This document shows positions 8,578 through 16,490 of a stretch of 64,000 nt of DNA, piece after piece. The notes beneath the pieces are model-generated. The model did not search any database. It was not told the origin of the DNA and worked only from the letters and a program-made list of their open reading frames with translations. The translations under genes and the position numbers were made by a program. Positions within the stretch are counted from its first letter, which is position 1, and every line of letters starts with the position of its first letter. This DNA is from Streptomyces sp. CG 926 (GTDB taxonomy: Bacteria > Actinomycetota > Actinomycetes > Streptomycetales > Streptomycetaceae). The stretch is from assembly GCF_003148825.1 (NCBI RefSeq), contig NZ_QGGZ01000002.1, positions 186,001 to 250,000 on the forward strand, given 5' to 3'.

Positions 8578-9840
8578 ATGACGGAACAGGAGTCGGGCGG
8601 GCTGGCACGGTTACGGCGCGCTGCTGGCCACACGCAGGAGACGTTCGTCAAGGCGTTCCGGCAGGAGTCCGCCCGCCTCGGCGTCGCCGCCGCGGTGAGC
8701 GTCCGCCAACTGCGGCGGTGGGAGAGCGAGACGCGCCCGCCCCTGCCGCACCCGGGCCAGCAAGCCGTACTTGAAGCCATGTTCGGCATGCCCCTCGCCG
8801 AAATGGGGTTCGACGTCCCCGGTCATCGCGTGACGGTTGCGGCACCGATCAGCGACGCTGGAGAGGTGAAGAGGAGAACGTTCGTCGCAGACGCGGGCGC
8901 CCTCGCTGCCGCTGCTCTACTGCCTGCCGCGCTGGGCCCACGTATCGGCACGGCCGATCTCGGGCGGCTGAGAGAGCGCCTCGACGGGCTCTACAAGACA
9001 GACCACACCGCCGGCAGCGTGCCGGCGAGCACGCAGGCCGAGCGCATCGAGGCGGAGATCACGCGAGCCCTGAGTAGCGCCTCGTACACCTCAGGCGTGG
9101 GCCGTGAGCTACAGACGATGCTCGCCGAGCTGCACGGGCACCGGGCTTGGTACGGCTACGACGGCGGACGCATCGCGGAGGGACGTGCCGCCTGCATGGA
9201 AGCCCTCGCCGCGGCGCAGCTCGTCGACAACCCGCTGCTACAGATCTCCGTGCTGGAGACGCTTGTACTCCTCGCAGTCAAGGCCGGCCGGTCCTGGGAG
9301 GCTGCGAGTGCCGTCGAGAACGCCTACCGCCTCGCGACCCAAGCAGGGGCGGGTGCGACGGTGCACCTCGTGATCGCGCTCCGCGATGCCAATGTCGCCA
9401 CGCACGCGGGGGACCTGTCGGGCGCACGCCGCGCCCTATCCCGTGCCGTCAGTTACCAGGGGCGCGCGGACGCCGACACGGACGTGCCCAACTGGGCAAA
9501 TTTCGTGGGTCCGTTCGAGGTCGACTACGCCACGGCGGACATGTACGTACGAGCAGATCAGCCCAAGCGCGCCGTGCCGTTCCTCCGGGCGGCCGTGCGA
9601 GGCATTGGCGGTGGGCTCGCCCGGAACAGCGCCTCGTACCGCGTCAAGCTCGCCGGTGTACTCCTCGCCGCGGGGGAAGTCGACGAGGCGTGCGCCGAGG
9701 TGGGCGGCGTGCTGGATACCTGGGGAGGCATCGCCTCGCCCCGGCTGCTGGGCAAGGTGCACGATTTCCAGCGGGCGGCCGGGGTAGTCGATAGCCCAAC
9801 CGCCCGCGAAAGCGTGGCACGTATCCGCGACACCGTGTGA
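8578..9840 (+). CDS. XRE-like regulator with C-terminal TPR-type helical domain
   Basis: A 420-residue protein. Residues ~5-70 form a helix-turn-helix region ('LARLRRAAGHTQETFVKAF', 'VSVRQLRRWE'). A linker with 'KRRTFVADAGALAAAALL' follows, then about 300 residues of paired helices resembling tetratricopeptide repeats. This layout is common in Streptomyces regulators that sense a peptide or small molecule. ATG 8578 follows a strong GAGGGGGAAG site; the open frame further upstream lacks one. It is divergent from the dioxygenase operon (172-base gap) and is followed after 12 bases by the acetyltransferase, so it may regulate both. Confidence 0.8.
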   Translation: MTEQESGGLARLRRAAGHTQETFVKAFRQESARLGVAAAVSVRQLRRWESETRPPLPHPGQQAVLEAMFGMPLAEMGFDVPGHRVTVAAPISDAGEVKRRTFVADAGALAAAALLPAALGPRIGTADLGRLRERLDGLYKTDHTAGSVPASTQAERIEAEITRALSSASYTSGVGRELQTMLAELHGHRAWYGYDGGRIAEGRAACMEALAAAQLVDNPLLQISVLETLVLLAVKAGRSWEAASAVENAYRLATQAGAGATVHLVIALRDANVATHAGDLSGARRALSRAVSYQGRADADTDVPNWANFVGPFEVDYATADMYVRADQPKRAVPFLRAAVRGIGGGLARNSASYRVKLAGVLLAAGEVDEACAEVGGVLDTWGGIASPRLLGKVHDFQRAAGVVDSPTARESVARIRDTV

Positions 9841-9852
9841 GAGGGCCGCCGG

Positions 9853-10407
9853 ATGAGTCAGCCAACACAGGCCAGCGTCGAGCAGCTCGACGGGCCGACC
9901 GCAGCCAGGGCCGAGGAGGCGTTCCGCCTGGTCTACGCCGAGGCGTTCGCCGAGCCGCCCTACGACGAGACCGAGACCGACGTCGCAGCGGCATTCCGCC
10001 GCTTCCGGTCCCAGACCCGCAAGGCCACCTTCCGCGGCGCCCTAGCGAGTAACTCGGACGGGGAGGCCGTCGGCATGGCGTACGGCTACCCCCTCGGGCC
10101 GCAGACGGGCTGGTGGGACCAACTGACCGTGCCCGTGCCCGCCGAGATGCGGCGCGAGGACGGCCGGCGAACGTTCGGCCTGATGGAACTCGCCGTGCGT
10201 GCCGCATGGCGCAGGCAGGGCATCGCCCGCCGCCTGCACGATGCCGTCCTCGACGGCACCGAGGCCGAGCGGGTCCTACTCAACGTCCACCCGGACAGTA
10301 AGGCGGCCGTGTCCGCGTACCGAGCATGGGGATACCGCAAGATCGGCGACGCGCGCCCATGGGCGGGCGCAGACCTGCACGACGTGATGCTGCTCGACCT
10401 TCACTGA
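9853..10407 (+). CDS. GNAT-family N-acetyltransferase
   Basis: 184 residues with the acetyl-CoA binding motif A near residues 115-140 ('LMELAVRAAWRRQGIARRL') and the later 'VHPDSKAAVSAYRAWGYRK' motif B of GNAT enzymes. It transfers an acetyl group to an unidentified small molecule or protein amine. ATG 9853 is 12 bases after the TPR regulator's stop with GAGAGGG between them, so the two are probably co-transcribed. Confidence 0.85.
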   Translation: MSQPTQASVEQLDGPTAARAEEAFRLVYAEAFAEPPYDETETDVAAAFRRFRSQTRKATFRGALASNSDGEAVGMAYGYPLGPQTGWWDQLTVPVPAEMRREDGRRTFGLMELAVRAAWRRQGIARRLHDAVLDGTEAERVLLNVHPDSKAAVSAYRAWGYRKIGDARPWAGADLHDVMLLDLH

Positions 10408-10604
10408 GCTGCTCCCGCGCGCGTATGGCGCAGCGACCGGTCGCGGGAGCCTTCCACCAAGCGCGCCCCCTGCACGCGCGAGCGAGGGGGGGAACCGGGT
10501 GCGCGCCGACGTTCGAGGGCTGTTGTCAGTGCCCTGCGGTATTCGCGCGCGCCCGCGCACAAGGCGCGACCGGTCGCGGTGCGGACAAGGTCCCACGATT
10601 CCAG

Positions 10605-10640
10605 GGGGACGCAGGGGACGCAGGGGACGCAGGGGACGAT
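10605..10640. repeat. Tandem 9-bp repeats (GGGGACGCA) x4
   Basis: Three exact copies of GGGGACGCA and a fourth ending in GAT run head to tail. Confidence 0.9.
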
Positions 10641-10647
10641 CTCCGCG

Positions 10648-10697
10648 CTCTCCCCTCTCCTTCCCTCTTCCTTCTCTGGGTGAGACAGAGGGGAGAG
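10648..10697. repeat. 11-bp inverted repeat with 28-base loop
   Basis: CTCTCCCCTCT at 10648-10658 pairs perfectly with AGAGGGGAGAG at 10687-10697. The loop is pyrimidine-rich with a small inner stem (TCTC/GAGA). Confidence 0.75.
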
Positions 10698-10869
10698 GGG
10701 TTGGAATCGTCCCCTCGTCCCCCGATTGGTCCGCGGCGCCGTTCCTGCTCCGGTGGGAGGGGGACGACGCGCGACCGAGGAGGCGTACCCGTCGTCCCCC
10801 GTGCGTCCCCCGCACGTGGAAGCGCCCCGGGCGGCGGTTGCCGTTCCAGGGCGCGTGTCGGGGGCCGGG

Positions 10870-12438
10870 TCATGAGACGGGATCGCGGGTGACGGCGTAG
10901 ACCTTTCCGTTCTTGTTGCTGCCCGACGTGCGCGCCACGGAGATGCCGCGGGCGCGGAGTGCCGGGGCTACCTGTCGGATACGGGCGCTCAGCACGGCAG
11001 GGGTCTTCGGCCAGCCATCGGCAAAGCCTCGGCCATCGCTGCTGAGCTGCCGGTGCAGCTCGCCCATGGTCCCCTGCCATCCGCCGGGCGGGAAGGCAAG
11101 AGAGGCTGTCCAGTCGCGCAGCGCGCCGGCAACCGGATGACCGTCGAGGACGGCATCGTTCAAGGCATCCTGCGCCCCATTGAACGCATCGAGGCTGCGC
11201 CAGCCTGTGACCCTGTCGAGTGCGTGTAGCAGCTCGGCGAAATCGGCGAGCCGAGCCCGTTCGGTGAGGTCGGCGGCAGCATAGGGGAGGTCGGCCCATA
11301 CCTCGGCGGCGAGGTCGAGCAGGGCGCCGAGGATGCGGGGGTGTGCCTGCTCGTACGAGGCCCACAGTGCGCCGGCCGTACGCCGTTGGTCTCGGCGGAT
11401 CGGCTGGAGTTCGAGCGGCATCATGCGTTCGGCAAGGTCGTTGCGGAGCGCCCCGAGGTCGATGCCGGTCAGCAGTACGGGGCGCTGGTAGGTCAGCACG
11501 TTCACGTCGTCGTCGGTGTAGAGGGCGCGGGTCACCTGCGCGTCGCCGGTGACGATGCGGCACAGGGCGTCGGACAGCCAGCCGGGCAGTCCCGAAAGGT
11601 TGTCGAGGGCGAGTACCCATCCGGCCGCGGTGGTCGGGCCGAGGTCGCGCAGGTTCTCGGGCGCCTGCCGCAGGGGCGCGCGGGCGCCCTCGATGATCCC
11701 GGTGAGCATCTGGCCCGAGGTGCTCTTGCCGGTGCCCTGCTCGCCGGTCAGGTACGCGATGGGGCGGGGCATTCCGGGGCGCAGTGCGGCCAGCAGCCAG
11801 CCGATCGCGAGCGGCAGCGTCTCGGGGGTGAAGGGCAGCAGGGTGGAAAGTTCGCCGATGCCCTCGCGCCAGCCGCCGGCCGGGCGGTCGGGTCGGGGCA
11901 GTGGCCGAACCAGTTTGGTGCGGCGCCAGACCGGACCTGCCTCGGGGTCCGGGCACGTCAAGGTCCACCCGTCTGGGGCGATACGGACCGACTCCCCGTC
12001 GGGGCGGCCGAGGTCGAGCCAGGACACCGCTGTGTCCTTGGGGTCCGCAGCGACGCGCAGGTGCAGCTCGGTCTCGGGCACCCGCATGGCGAGGGCGTCG
12101 AGCGTGGCGACGGCATCCGCGAGTGCGGTCTGCGAGGGGGTGCGGTCGTACTCGGTGACGTAGATACGGGTGAGGTGCTGCCGCAGGCTGCCAGTTCCGG
12201 TGTGCGCTGCTGCGCGCAACGGCACGGCGACGGCCGGACCGTCGTACGGGACGGCGTACGGGGCGCCGTTGTGGTGCAGGTACCGAAAGCGGTTCTGCCC
12301 GAGGACCCGCAGTACCTCGGCCTGTGGGGGCTGCTTCTCCTGCTTCGCGCTGCGCGGCTGCTTCCCGCCCTGCTCCCCCCGAGGAAAGGGGACGACGGAG
12401 CGGGCGGCGGCGATCGGGTCAAAGACGGAAGGGCTCAT
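10870..12438 (-). CDS. Replication-module P-loop ATPase (helicase-like)
   Basis: 522 residues. Walker A is clear at residues 232-240 ('GEQGTGKST') and a Walker B-like strand follows ('GWVLALDN', ~273-280). The segment after it ('VLTYQRPVLLTGID') resembles superfamily 3-like helicases found with primases on plasmids and phages. The N-terminal ~200 residues are typical of the accessory region of such proteins. It probably unwinds the element's origin during replication. Its ATG at 12438 overlaps the primase stop as ATGA, so the two are translationally coupled and likely work as a primase-helicase pair. Confidence 0.8.
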   Translation of the reverse strand: MSPSVFDPIAAARSVVPFPRGEQGGKQPRSAKQEKQPPQAEVLRVLGQNRFRYLHHNGAPYAVPYDGPAVAVPLRAAAHTGTGSLRQHLTRIYVTEYDRTPSQTALADAVATLDALAMRVPETELHLRVAADPKDTAVSWLDLGRPDGESVRIAPDGWTLTCPDPEAGPVWRRTKLVRPLPRPDRPAGGWREGIGELSTLLPFTPETLPLAIGWLLAALRPGMPRPIAYLTGEQGTGKSTSGQMLTGIIEGARAPLRQAPENLRDLGPTTAAGWVLALDNLSGLPGWLSDALCRIVTGDAQVTRALYTDDDVNVLTYQRPVLLTGIDLGALRNDLAERMMPLELQPIRRDQRRTAGALWASYEQAHPRILGALLDLAAEVWADLPYAAADLTERARLADFAELLHALDRVTGWRSLDAFNGAQDALNDAVLDGHPVAGALRDWTASLAFPPGGWQGTMGELHRQLSSDGRGFADGWPKTPAVLSARIRQVAPALRARGISVARTSGSNKNGKVYAVTRDPVS

Positions 12439-13481
12439 GCGGCGGCCCCGGTATGCGTGCGCGGGTTCCGCTCGCCTGCGGTGAGGCCGGAGCGAATCGC
12501 GGCCTCGGCCTCGCGGTCGGAAAGGCCACCGTGCCGGGCCGCGCCGAGCAGTACGTCGACGAGCTGCCCGCGGTCGAGTCGGCCTACCGCGCAGAGGGTG
12601 CCGAGGTTGAAGGCGGCGCGGTTGAGCGTGGCGTTCCGAGTGCCGGGCTGCGCCTCGGCGACAGCCCGCAGCTCGGCCTCGACGGCAGCCGCGGCGTACC
12701 CGCTGCCCATGAGGCGGGAGCGCCAAGGCAGCACGGTACGGAACCGCTCGGGGCGTACGCGGTGCCCGGTGCGGTCGAGGTCGCGTGCCAGCCAGACGGG
12801 CAGCTCGGCAACCGTGCGGCAGTCACCGAGCGCGGTGTACGTACCGGCGCGGGTGACCGTGCCCGGGGCCACGGCGTACGAGGCGCCGGCGCGCACGTCG
12901 AGCTGCCAGCCCAGTGCGCCGGCGAGCGGGCGCCATGTCGTACCGGCCGGGGCGCGGAACCAGTAGTGCAGTCCGCCGGAAGGGGTGAGCACGGTCAGTG
13001 TCTGCGGACCGCAGCCGGGCAGCGTCGCACGTCGCGCCTCGACGAGTAGAGCGAGGGTGTCGCGGCCGTCGGCGATGCTGCCGGGGGCGGCGTCCTTGGG
13101 CAGGTCGACGCCCGGGAGCAGCTCGGACTGCTCCTTGGGAGGCTGTCCGCCGTGGCAGTCCACATCGAGGATCACCAGGCCGGATGGACCCGCGGCTACG
13201 CCGACGCCAGCGGACGGCATCCGGGCCCACCATGCGGCGATGCGCTCGGCGTTGGTGGTCGCGGCGAGTACGCCGTGACAGGGGCGGCCGGCGGCGATGC
13301 ACTCGCAGCCGTGCCCATCGTGCGGGACGTGGTGAGGATTGGGACGCTCCTTGGTCCCGGCTGCACAGCGGTTGCAGCCGCGCACGGGCAGCTTGGCACC
13401 CGGGGCAAGCGGGTGCACCGCGTAGCCCTGAGCGGCCAGCCACAGGGCGACGCGGAGCGGGTCGGGGGTCGGGGTCGTCAA
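12435..13481 (-). CDS. Bifunctional DNA primase/polymerase (Prim-Pol, AEP fold)
   Basis: 348 residues. The Prim-Pol catalytic motifs are present: 'LVILDVDCHGG' with the metal aspartates D106 and D108, and 'SGGLHYWF' at 168-175 with the conserved histidine. The N-terminal part has a cysteine/histidine insertion ('CNRC' … 'HDGHGCEC') that may bind zinc. The enzyme would prime and extend DNA at the element's origin. The start is taken as TTG 13481, four bases after the preceding gene's stop and behind GGGGCGG; an upstream frame to 13646 runs through that gene and is unlikely. Confidence 0.85.
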   Translation of the reverse strand: MTTPTPDPLRVALWLAAQGYAVHPLAPGAKLPVRGCNRCAAGTKERPNPHHVPHDGHGCECIAAGRPCHGVLAATTNAERIAAWWARMPSAGVGVAAGPSGLVILDVDCHGGQPPKEQSELLPGVDLPKDAAPGSIADGRDTLALLVEARRATLPGCGPQTLTVLTPSGGLHYWFRAPAGTTWRPLAGALGWQLDVRAGASYAVAPGTVTRAGTYTALGDCRTVAELPVWLARDLDRTGHRVRPERFRTVLPWRSRLMGSGYAAAAVEAELRAVAEAQPGTRNATLNRAAFNLGTLCAVGRLDRGQLVDVLLGAARHGGLSDREAEAAIRSGLTAGERNPRTHTGAAA

Positions 13482-13485
13482 ACCG

Positions 13486-13740
13486 TCACCGCCCCAGGAG
13501 TGCGGCGAGGGTGGCCACGACAGCAGCGAGCCCGTCCGGGTCGGTGCCGTGCACCTGATACCCCGCGCTGCGAGCCAGTACGGCGGCGAGCGTCCGAGCG
13601 GTGTACTCGTCGATGTCGCGCGCACCTCCGATGAAGAGGCGCGCACGGAACCCGTTGGGCGTCGGGGTCAGTCCGCCCAACTCCCTGGTGGCGTCAGGAA
13701 GCACCGCCCACCCGTGCGAAACGGGCAGGCGGTAGCTCAT
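13486..13740 (-). CDS. Small hypothetical protein of the replication operon
   Basis: 84 residues from ATG 13740 ('MSYRLPVSHGWAVLPD'), with an α/β look and a helical C-terminus. I do not recognise it. A longer in-frame start, ATG 13926, overlaps the excisionase stop (TGATG), and the first ~27 codons from there end almost only in G/C, so a 146-residue product is quite possible. Neither start has a clear ribosome binding site. It lies between excisionase and primase in one minus-strand operon. Confidence 0.55.
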   Translation of the reverse strand: MSYRLPVSHGWAVLPDATRELGGLTPTPNGFRARLFIGGARDIDEYTARTLAAVLARSAGYQVHGTDPDGLAAVVATLAALLGR

Positions 13741-13925
13741 CGTCGGCGGGGCAGTGGAGTGGCGGGGGTGCGTAGTCTGCACGGCGGGACGTCCTTCCAA
13801 GCGGCCCGGGTGGTGAGATACCCGGTGCTGCTGGCGATCACTGGCGAAGTGGGGCAGGGCGTTCGGGCCGTCGGCGTTCCAGCGCTGGCGGCCCTCGTAC
13901 GTGTGGGGGGCGTTCCGGGCGCGCA

Positions 13926-14144
13926 TCAAGCAGCGTCGACGGTCTGCGCGTCGAGCCACTTCTCGACGTCCTCCCAGCGGGCGCGCAGGTGGCGACCGAC
14001 CTTGATCATGCGGGGGCCGCCGCCTCGGTGGCTCCACTGGTAGACCGTGGCGAGCGGCACGCCGCAGAAGTCGGCGAGCTCGCGGGCGGTGGCCAGCCTG
14101 CGCCTGGCAGGCTGCCGGTCCTCGGTCGGGTGTGTTTTGGACAC
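13926..14144 (-). CDS. AlpA/excisionase-like helix-turn-helix protein
   Basis: 72 residues with a single MerR/HTH_17-type DNA-binding unit: 'LATARELADFCGVPLATVY', then 'QWSHRGGGPRMIKVGRHL', ending in 'WEDVEKWLDAQ'. This is the usual pattern of element excisionases and AlpA activators, which bend att DNA for excision or switch on replication genes. The start is GTG 14144 behind GGAGAG. It heads the leftward replication operon and diverges from the XRE regulator with a 97-base gap. Confidence 0.85.
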   Translation of the reverse strand: MSKTHPTEDRQPARRRLATARELADFCGVPLATVYQWSHRGGGPRMIKVGRHLRARWEDVEKWLDAQTVDAA

Positions 14145-14241
14145 GGGCCACTCTCCTTCGAGATGGAGCGGACGGAATTCGTTCTCTCGAAAGTTAGCGA
14201 CCTCTCGCGCTGCTGTCCAGCGAAAGGTATTGTTACGCTCC
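14145..14241. promoter_or_regulatory. Divergent control region between excisionase and XRE regulator
   Basis: The 97-base gap holds the start signals of both the replication operon and the regulator-integrase operon. It contains repeated TCTCG motifs around 14183-14207. A TATTGT box at 14227-14232 lies nine bases before the regulator's ATG, so that transcript may be leaderless. This is where a lysogeny-type switch would act. Operator assignment is inference. Confidence 0.45.
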
Positions 14242-15126
14242 ATGAAGTCGAACGATGGCAAGGAACGAGAGCCCGTAGGGGTGCACTCGGCGGATGCGCC
14301 GACGGATGAAGAGCGGTGGGCGCTGGCGCTGGAGCAGGCGCCTACCTTCGGGCAAGCCCTTGGGGCGCGGATGCGGCAGGTGCGAGAGAGGAACGGGCGG
14401 ACTGCGGAAGACGTCGCCAAGAGCGCACGGCACTACGGCCTGTCGTGGCACCGTCCGACGGTGGGGCAGATTGAGCAGGGGCAGCGCTCACTCTCCGCCG
14501 TCGAATTGATCATGCTCCCCGCGATCTACAGCGTCCCGCTGAACGAGTTGCTGCCGGACGAGACGGTCTGGCTCACTTCCGAACTCGGTGTGTACGGGCG
14601 GGAGGTGCGGAGGGTGCTCGGCGGGGACTACCACCCGCCTTACCGTGCGCTGTTCGCCCCTGGTGGTTGGTACCTCAAGGGTTCAAGTGATCAGGACCCC
14701 ACGGAGACGGCTGTCCGCGTTGCGAAGGCTGCGGCTGAGCTCTGGCGCCGAAACTCTTGGCCGGCACACGCTGCGGCGCAGCACACGCAGGAGATGCCCG
14801 ACGAGGCCGAGGCCAAGGCAGCTAAGCGGCTTGGCACGACTGCGCACTACGTCGCGTACGCCGCGCGTGACACCTGGGGGCGTGGGCTCGCCGCGGAGCG
14901 TGAGGCGCGACTGCGGGAGCGGGGCGAACTGCCGGAAGGCAAGAGGGCTCTCCAGTCCGCGCGTGGCCACATCACGCGGGCGCTCGTGGCCGAGCTGGAG
15001 CCGGTCGTGCAGGTGTACGAGGCCGAGCGGGAGCGAGCGGAGCGCGAGGAAGCGGAGAATTTCGACTCCTCAGAAATCGCCCTTACGCCCGACGAGAGAC
15101 AGAAGCGAAGGGAAGCGAATGGCTGA
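14242..15126 (+). CDS. XRE-family repressor-like regulator of the element
   Basis: 294 residues. The helix-turn-helix spans about 37-100 ('GQALGARMRQVRERNGRTA', then 'VGQIEQGQRSLSAVELIM'). The C-terminal two thirds is a long helical, charged region of unknown role ending in a Glu/Arg-rich coiled coil. ATG 14242 is chosen at the divergent promoter; no strong ribosome binding site is present. By position it is the Stl- or KorA-like master regulator: it diverges from the excisionase and its last 8 bases overlap the integrase start, so the two are coupled. Confidence 0.8.
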   Translation: MKSNDGKEREPVGVHSADAPTDEERWALALEQAPTFGQALGARMRQVRERNGRTAEDVAKSARHYGLSWHRPTVGQIEQGQRSLSAVELIMLPAIYSVPLNELLPDETVWLTSELGVYGREVRRVLGGDYHPPYRALFAPGGWYLKGSSDQDPTETAVRVAKAAAELWRRNSWPAHAAAQHTQEMPDEAEAKAAKRLGTTAHYVAYAARDTWGRGLAAEREARLRERGELPEGKRALQSARGHITRALVAELEPVVQVYEAERERAEREEAENFDSSEIALTPDERQKRREANG

Positions 15127-16441
15127 GGTCTACGACCGGTGGCACAAGTCCCGGCCGGGCAAGGACGACAAGCAGTGCACAGATCACACCAGTAAGACCC
15201 GCAAGCTCGCCCCCAGCGGCGAGCACGGCAAGGGCAAGCGGTGGCAGGTCCGTTGGCGTGACGGGAGCGGGAAGCAGCGCAAGGAGAACTTCGACAAGCG
15301 GAGCATGGCGGACACCCGTGCGGCCACCGTCGAGGCCGACCTCGCTCGGGGGCTCTACGTGGACCCCGCCGCCGGCAAGGAGAGCTTCCGGGCGGTCGCC
15401 GAGCGGTGGCGCACCTCAGCAGCACACCGCCCCACCACCGCATCACGGGTCGAGCGGGCGCTGCGGAATCACATCTATCCGACGTTCGGCGATCGGCCCG
15501 TCGCCGGCATTCGCCCATCTGAGGTGCAGGCGTGGCTCAAGGACCGATCGCAGGCCCTCGCCCCGTCCACGCTCCGGGTGACGTATGCCTACCTGGTCAG
15601 CGTCCTGCACGCCGCGGTCGCCGACGGCATCCTCGCGAGGAACCCCTGCGAGCGGGTGCGGCTGCCCCCGAAGCGGCGGACCGAGGTCGTGCCGCTGCCA
15701 GCTGACGTCGTCCACGCGCTCATAGACGCGGCGCCGTCCTGGTACCGCTCGCTCATGCTGCTCGCCGCGGCGTCCGGGCTGCGCCAAGGCGAGGCGTTCG
15801 GGCTGGAATTGGAGCACGTCGACTTCCTGCGCCGCGAGGTCCATGTGCGACAGCAAGCGATCACCCCCGAGACGGGTGAGCCGTACCTCGGCGAGCCCAA
15901 GACGCATGAGAGCTACCGGACGGTGCCGCTCGCCAAGGCGGCCGTGGACGCGCTCGCCGCTCACCTTGAGCGCTATCCGGCGGTCGAGACGGAGATCGAG
16001 GACCGTACGGACCCGCGTAGGCCGCGCACGAGAAAGGCCCGGTTGCTCTTCCTTAACGAGCACCGTGCGCCCATCCGCCGCGACGGATGGGCGCACATAT
16101 GGGCGCGCATGATCACCAACGCGAACAGGCGGCTCGCCGCAACCCACGAGCGAGCACACGCCGCATGGGTGAGGAAGGGCCGCCCGGACGGGAAGCAGCC
16201 CAAGCTGCTCCGCGTGCCGGCCGGGACGACCATGCACGACCTGCGCCACTTTTACGCCTCGCTGCTGATCAAGCACCGCGAGAACGTCAAGACGGTGCAG
16301 AAGCGCCTCGGCCATGCCAAGCCGTCGATCACGCTCGACACGTACACGCACCTGTGGCCGGACGACGAGGACACAACGCGGGCAGCTGTCGAGGCGGTCC
16401 TCGGCGATGTGCCCCCGTTGTGCCCTGCCAAGCTCGCCTAG
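15119..16441 (+). CDS. int: Tyrosine-type site-specific integrase
   Basis: 440 residues with all catalytic positions visible: R222 ('SGLRQGEAFGL'), K261 ('LGEPKTHESYR'), H373-x-x-R376 ('MHDLRHFYASLL'), H399 ('LGHAKPSITLDTYTH') and nucleophile Y409. An arm-binding N-terminal domain and a SAM-like core-binding domain (~85-180) precede the catalytic domain. It inserts and, with the excisionase, removes the element at the 21-bp core. ATG 15119 overlaps the regulator's end. The gene stops 28 bases before attR, the usual place for an integrase. Confidence 0.95.
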   Translation: MAEVYDRWHKSRPGKDDKQCTDHTSKTRKLAPSGEHGKGKRWQVRWRDGSGKQRKENFDKRSMADTRAATVEADLARGLYVDPAAGKESFRAVAERWRTSAAHRPTTASRVERALRNHIYPTFGDRPVAGIRPSEVQAWLKDRSQALAPSTLRVTYAYLVSVLHAAVADGILARNPCERVRLPPKRRTEVVPLPADVVHALIDAAPSWYRSLMLLAAASGLRQGEAFGLELEHVDFLRREVHVRQQAITPETGEPYLGEPKTHESYRTVPLAKAAVDALAAHLERYPAVETEIEDRTDPRRPRTRKARLLFLNEHRAPIRRDGWAHIWARMITNANRRLAATHERAHAAWVRKGRPDGKQPKLLRVPAGTTMHDLRHFYASLLIKHRENVKTVQKRLGHAKPSITLDTYTHLWPDDEDTTRAAVEAVLGDVPPLCPAKLA

Positions 16442-16452
16442 AAGCGTTTTAG

Positions 16453-16466
16453 CAGGTCAGAGACCC
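16453..16466. repeat. Right copy of 14-bp inverted repeat at element inner end
   Basis: CAGGTCAGAGACCC is the exact reverse complement of 3536-3549 and lies three bases inside the right core repeat. Confidence 0.7.
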
Positions 16467-16469
16467 TGA

Positions 16470-16490
16470 TCAGCGGTAGTTCACGAACTG
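16470..16490. repeat. attR core: 21-bp direct repeat within the yajQ 3' end
   Basis: Identical to 3508-3528. On the minus strand it is the last six codons and the stop of yajQ. Confidence 0.9.

Larger units (their letters stand above)
10408..10869. other. Gene-free region with GGGGAC motifs: candidate replication origin of the element
   Basis: 462 bases without a convincing gene between the acetyltransferase and the 3' end of the replication ATPase. GGGGAC occurs about nine times within ~215 bases, on both strands (four in tandem at 10605-10640, later ones near 10708-10723, 10768 and 10791-10817). A large inverted repeat sits at 10648-10697. Clustered short repeats beside replication genes are what an iteron-type origin looks like, but this is inference; a terminator function for the converging genes is the main alternative. 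Confidence 0.45.
3508..16490. mobile_element. Integrated genetic element (~13 kb) inserted in the 3' end of yajQ
   Basis: Bounded by identical 21-bp repeats at 3508-3528 and 16470-16490, with a tyrosine integrase beside the right end. Gene order from the right: integrase and XRE regulator on plus; AlpA-like excisionase, small protein, primase-polymerase and ATPase on minus; then cargo genes to the left end. This fits an actinomycete integrative element with a Prim-Pol replication module. No FtsK/SpoIIIE-type translocase, Spd gene, relaxase or phage structural gene is present. It is therefore either non-autonomous for transfer (mobilised or satellite-like) or a reduced conjugative element. Confidence 0.9.

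Noticed and set aside
10526..10873. A minus-strand gene of 115 codons overlapping the ATPase stop as ATGA
   Set aside because: It translates to low-complexity sequence across the GGGGAC repeats and its third positions are not biased to G/C.
12435..13646. A longer primase-polymerase starting upstream at 13646
   Set aside because: It would overlap the small preceding gene for 160 bases and add sequence with no similarity to Prim-Pol; TTG 13481 fits better.
3508..16490. Reading the 21-bp repeats as transposon target-site duplications
   Set aside because: They are part of yajQ, are longer than usual duplications, and the adjacent gene is a tyrosine integrase; no transposase or terminal inverted repeats are present.
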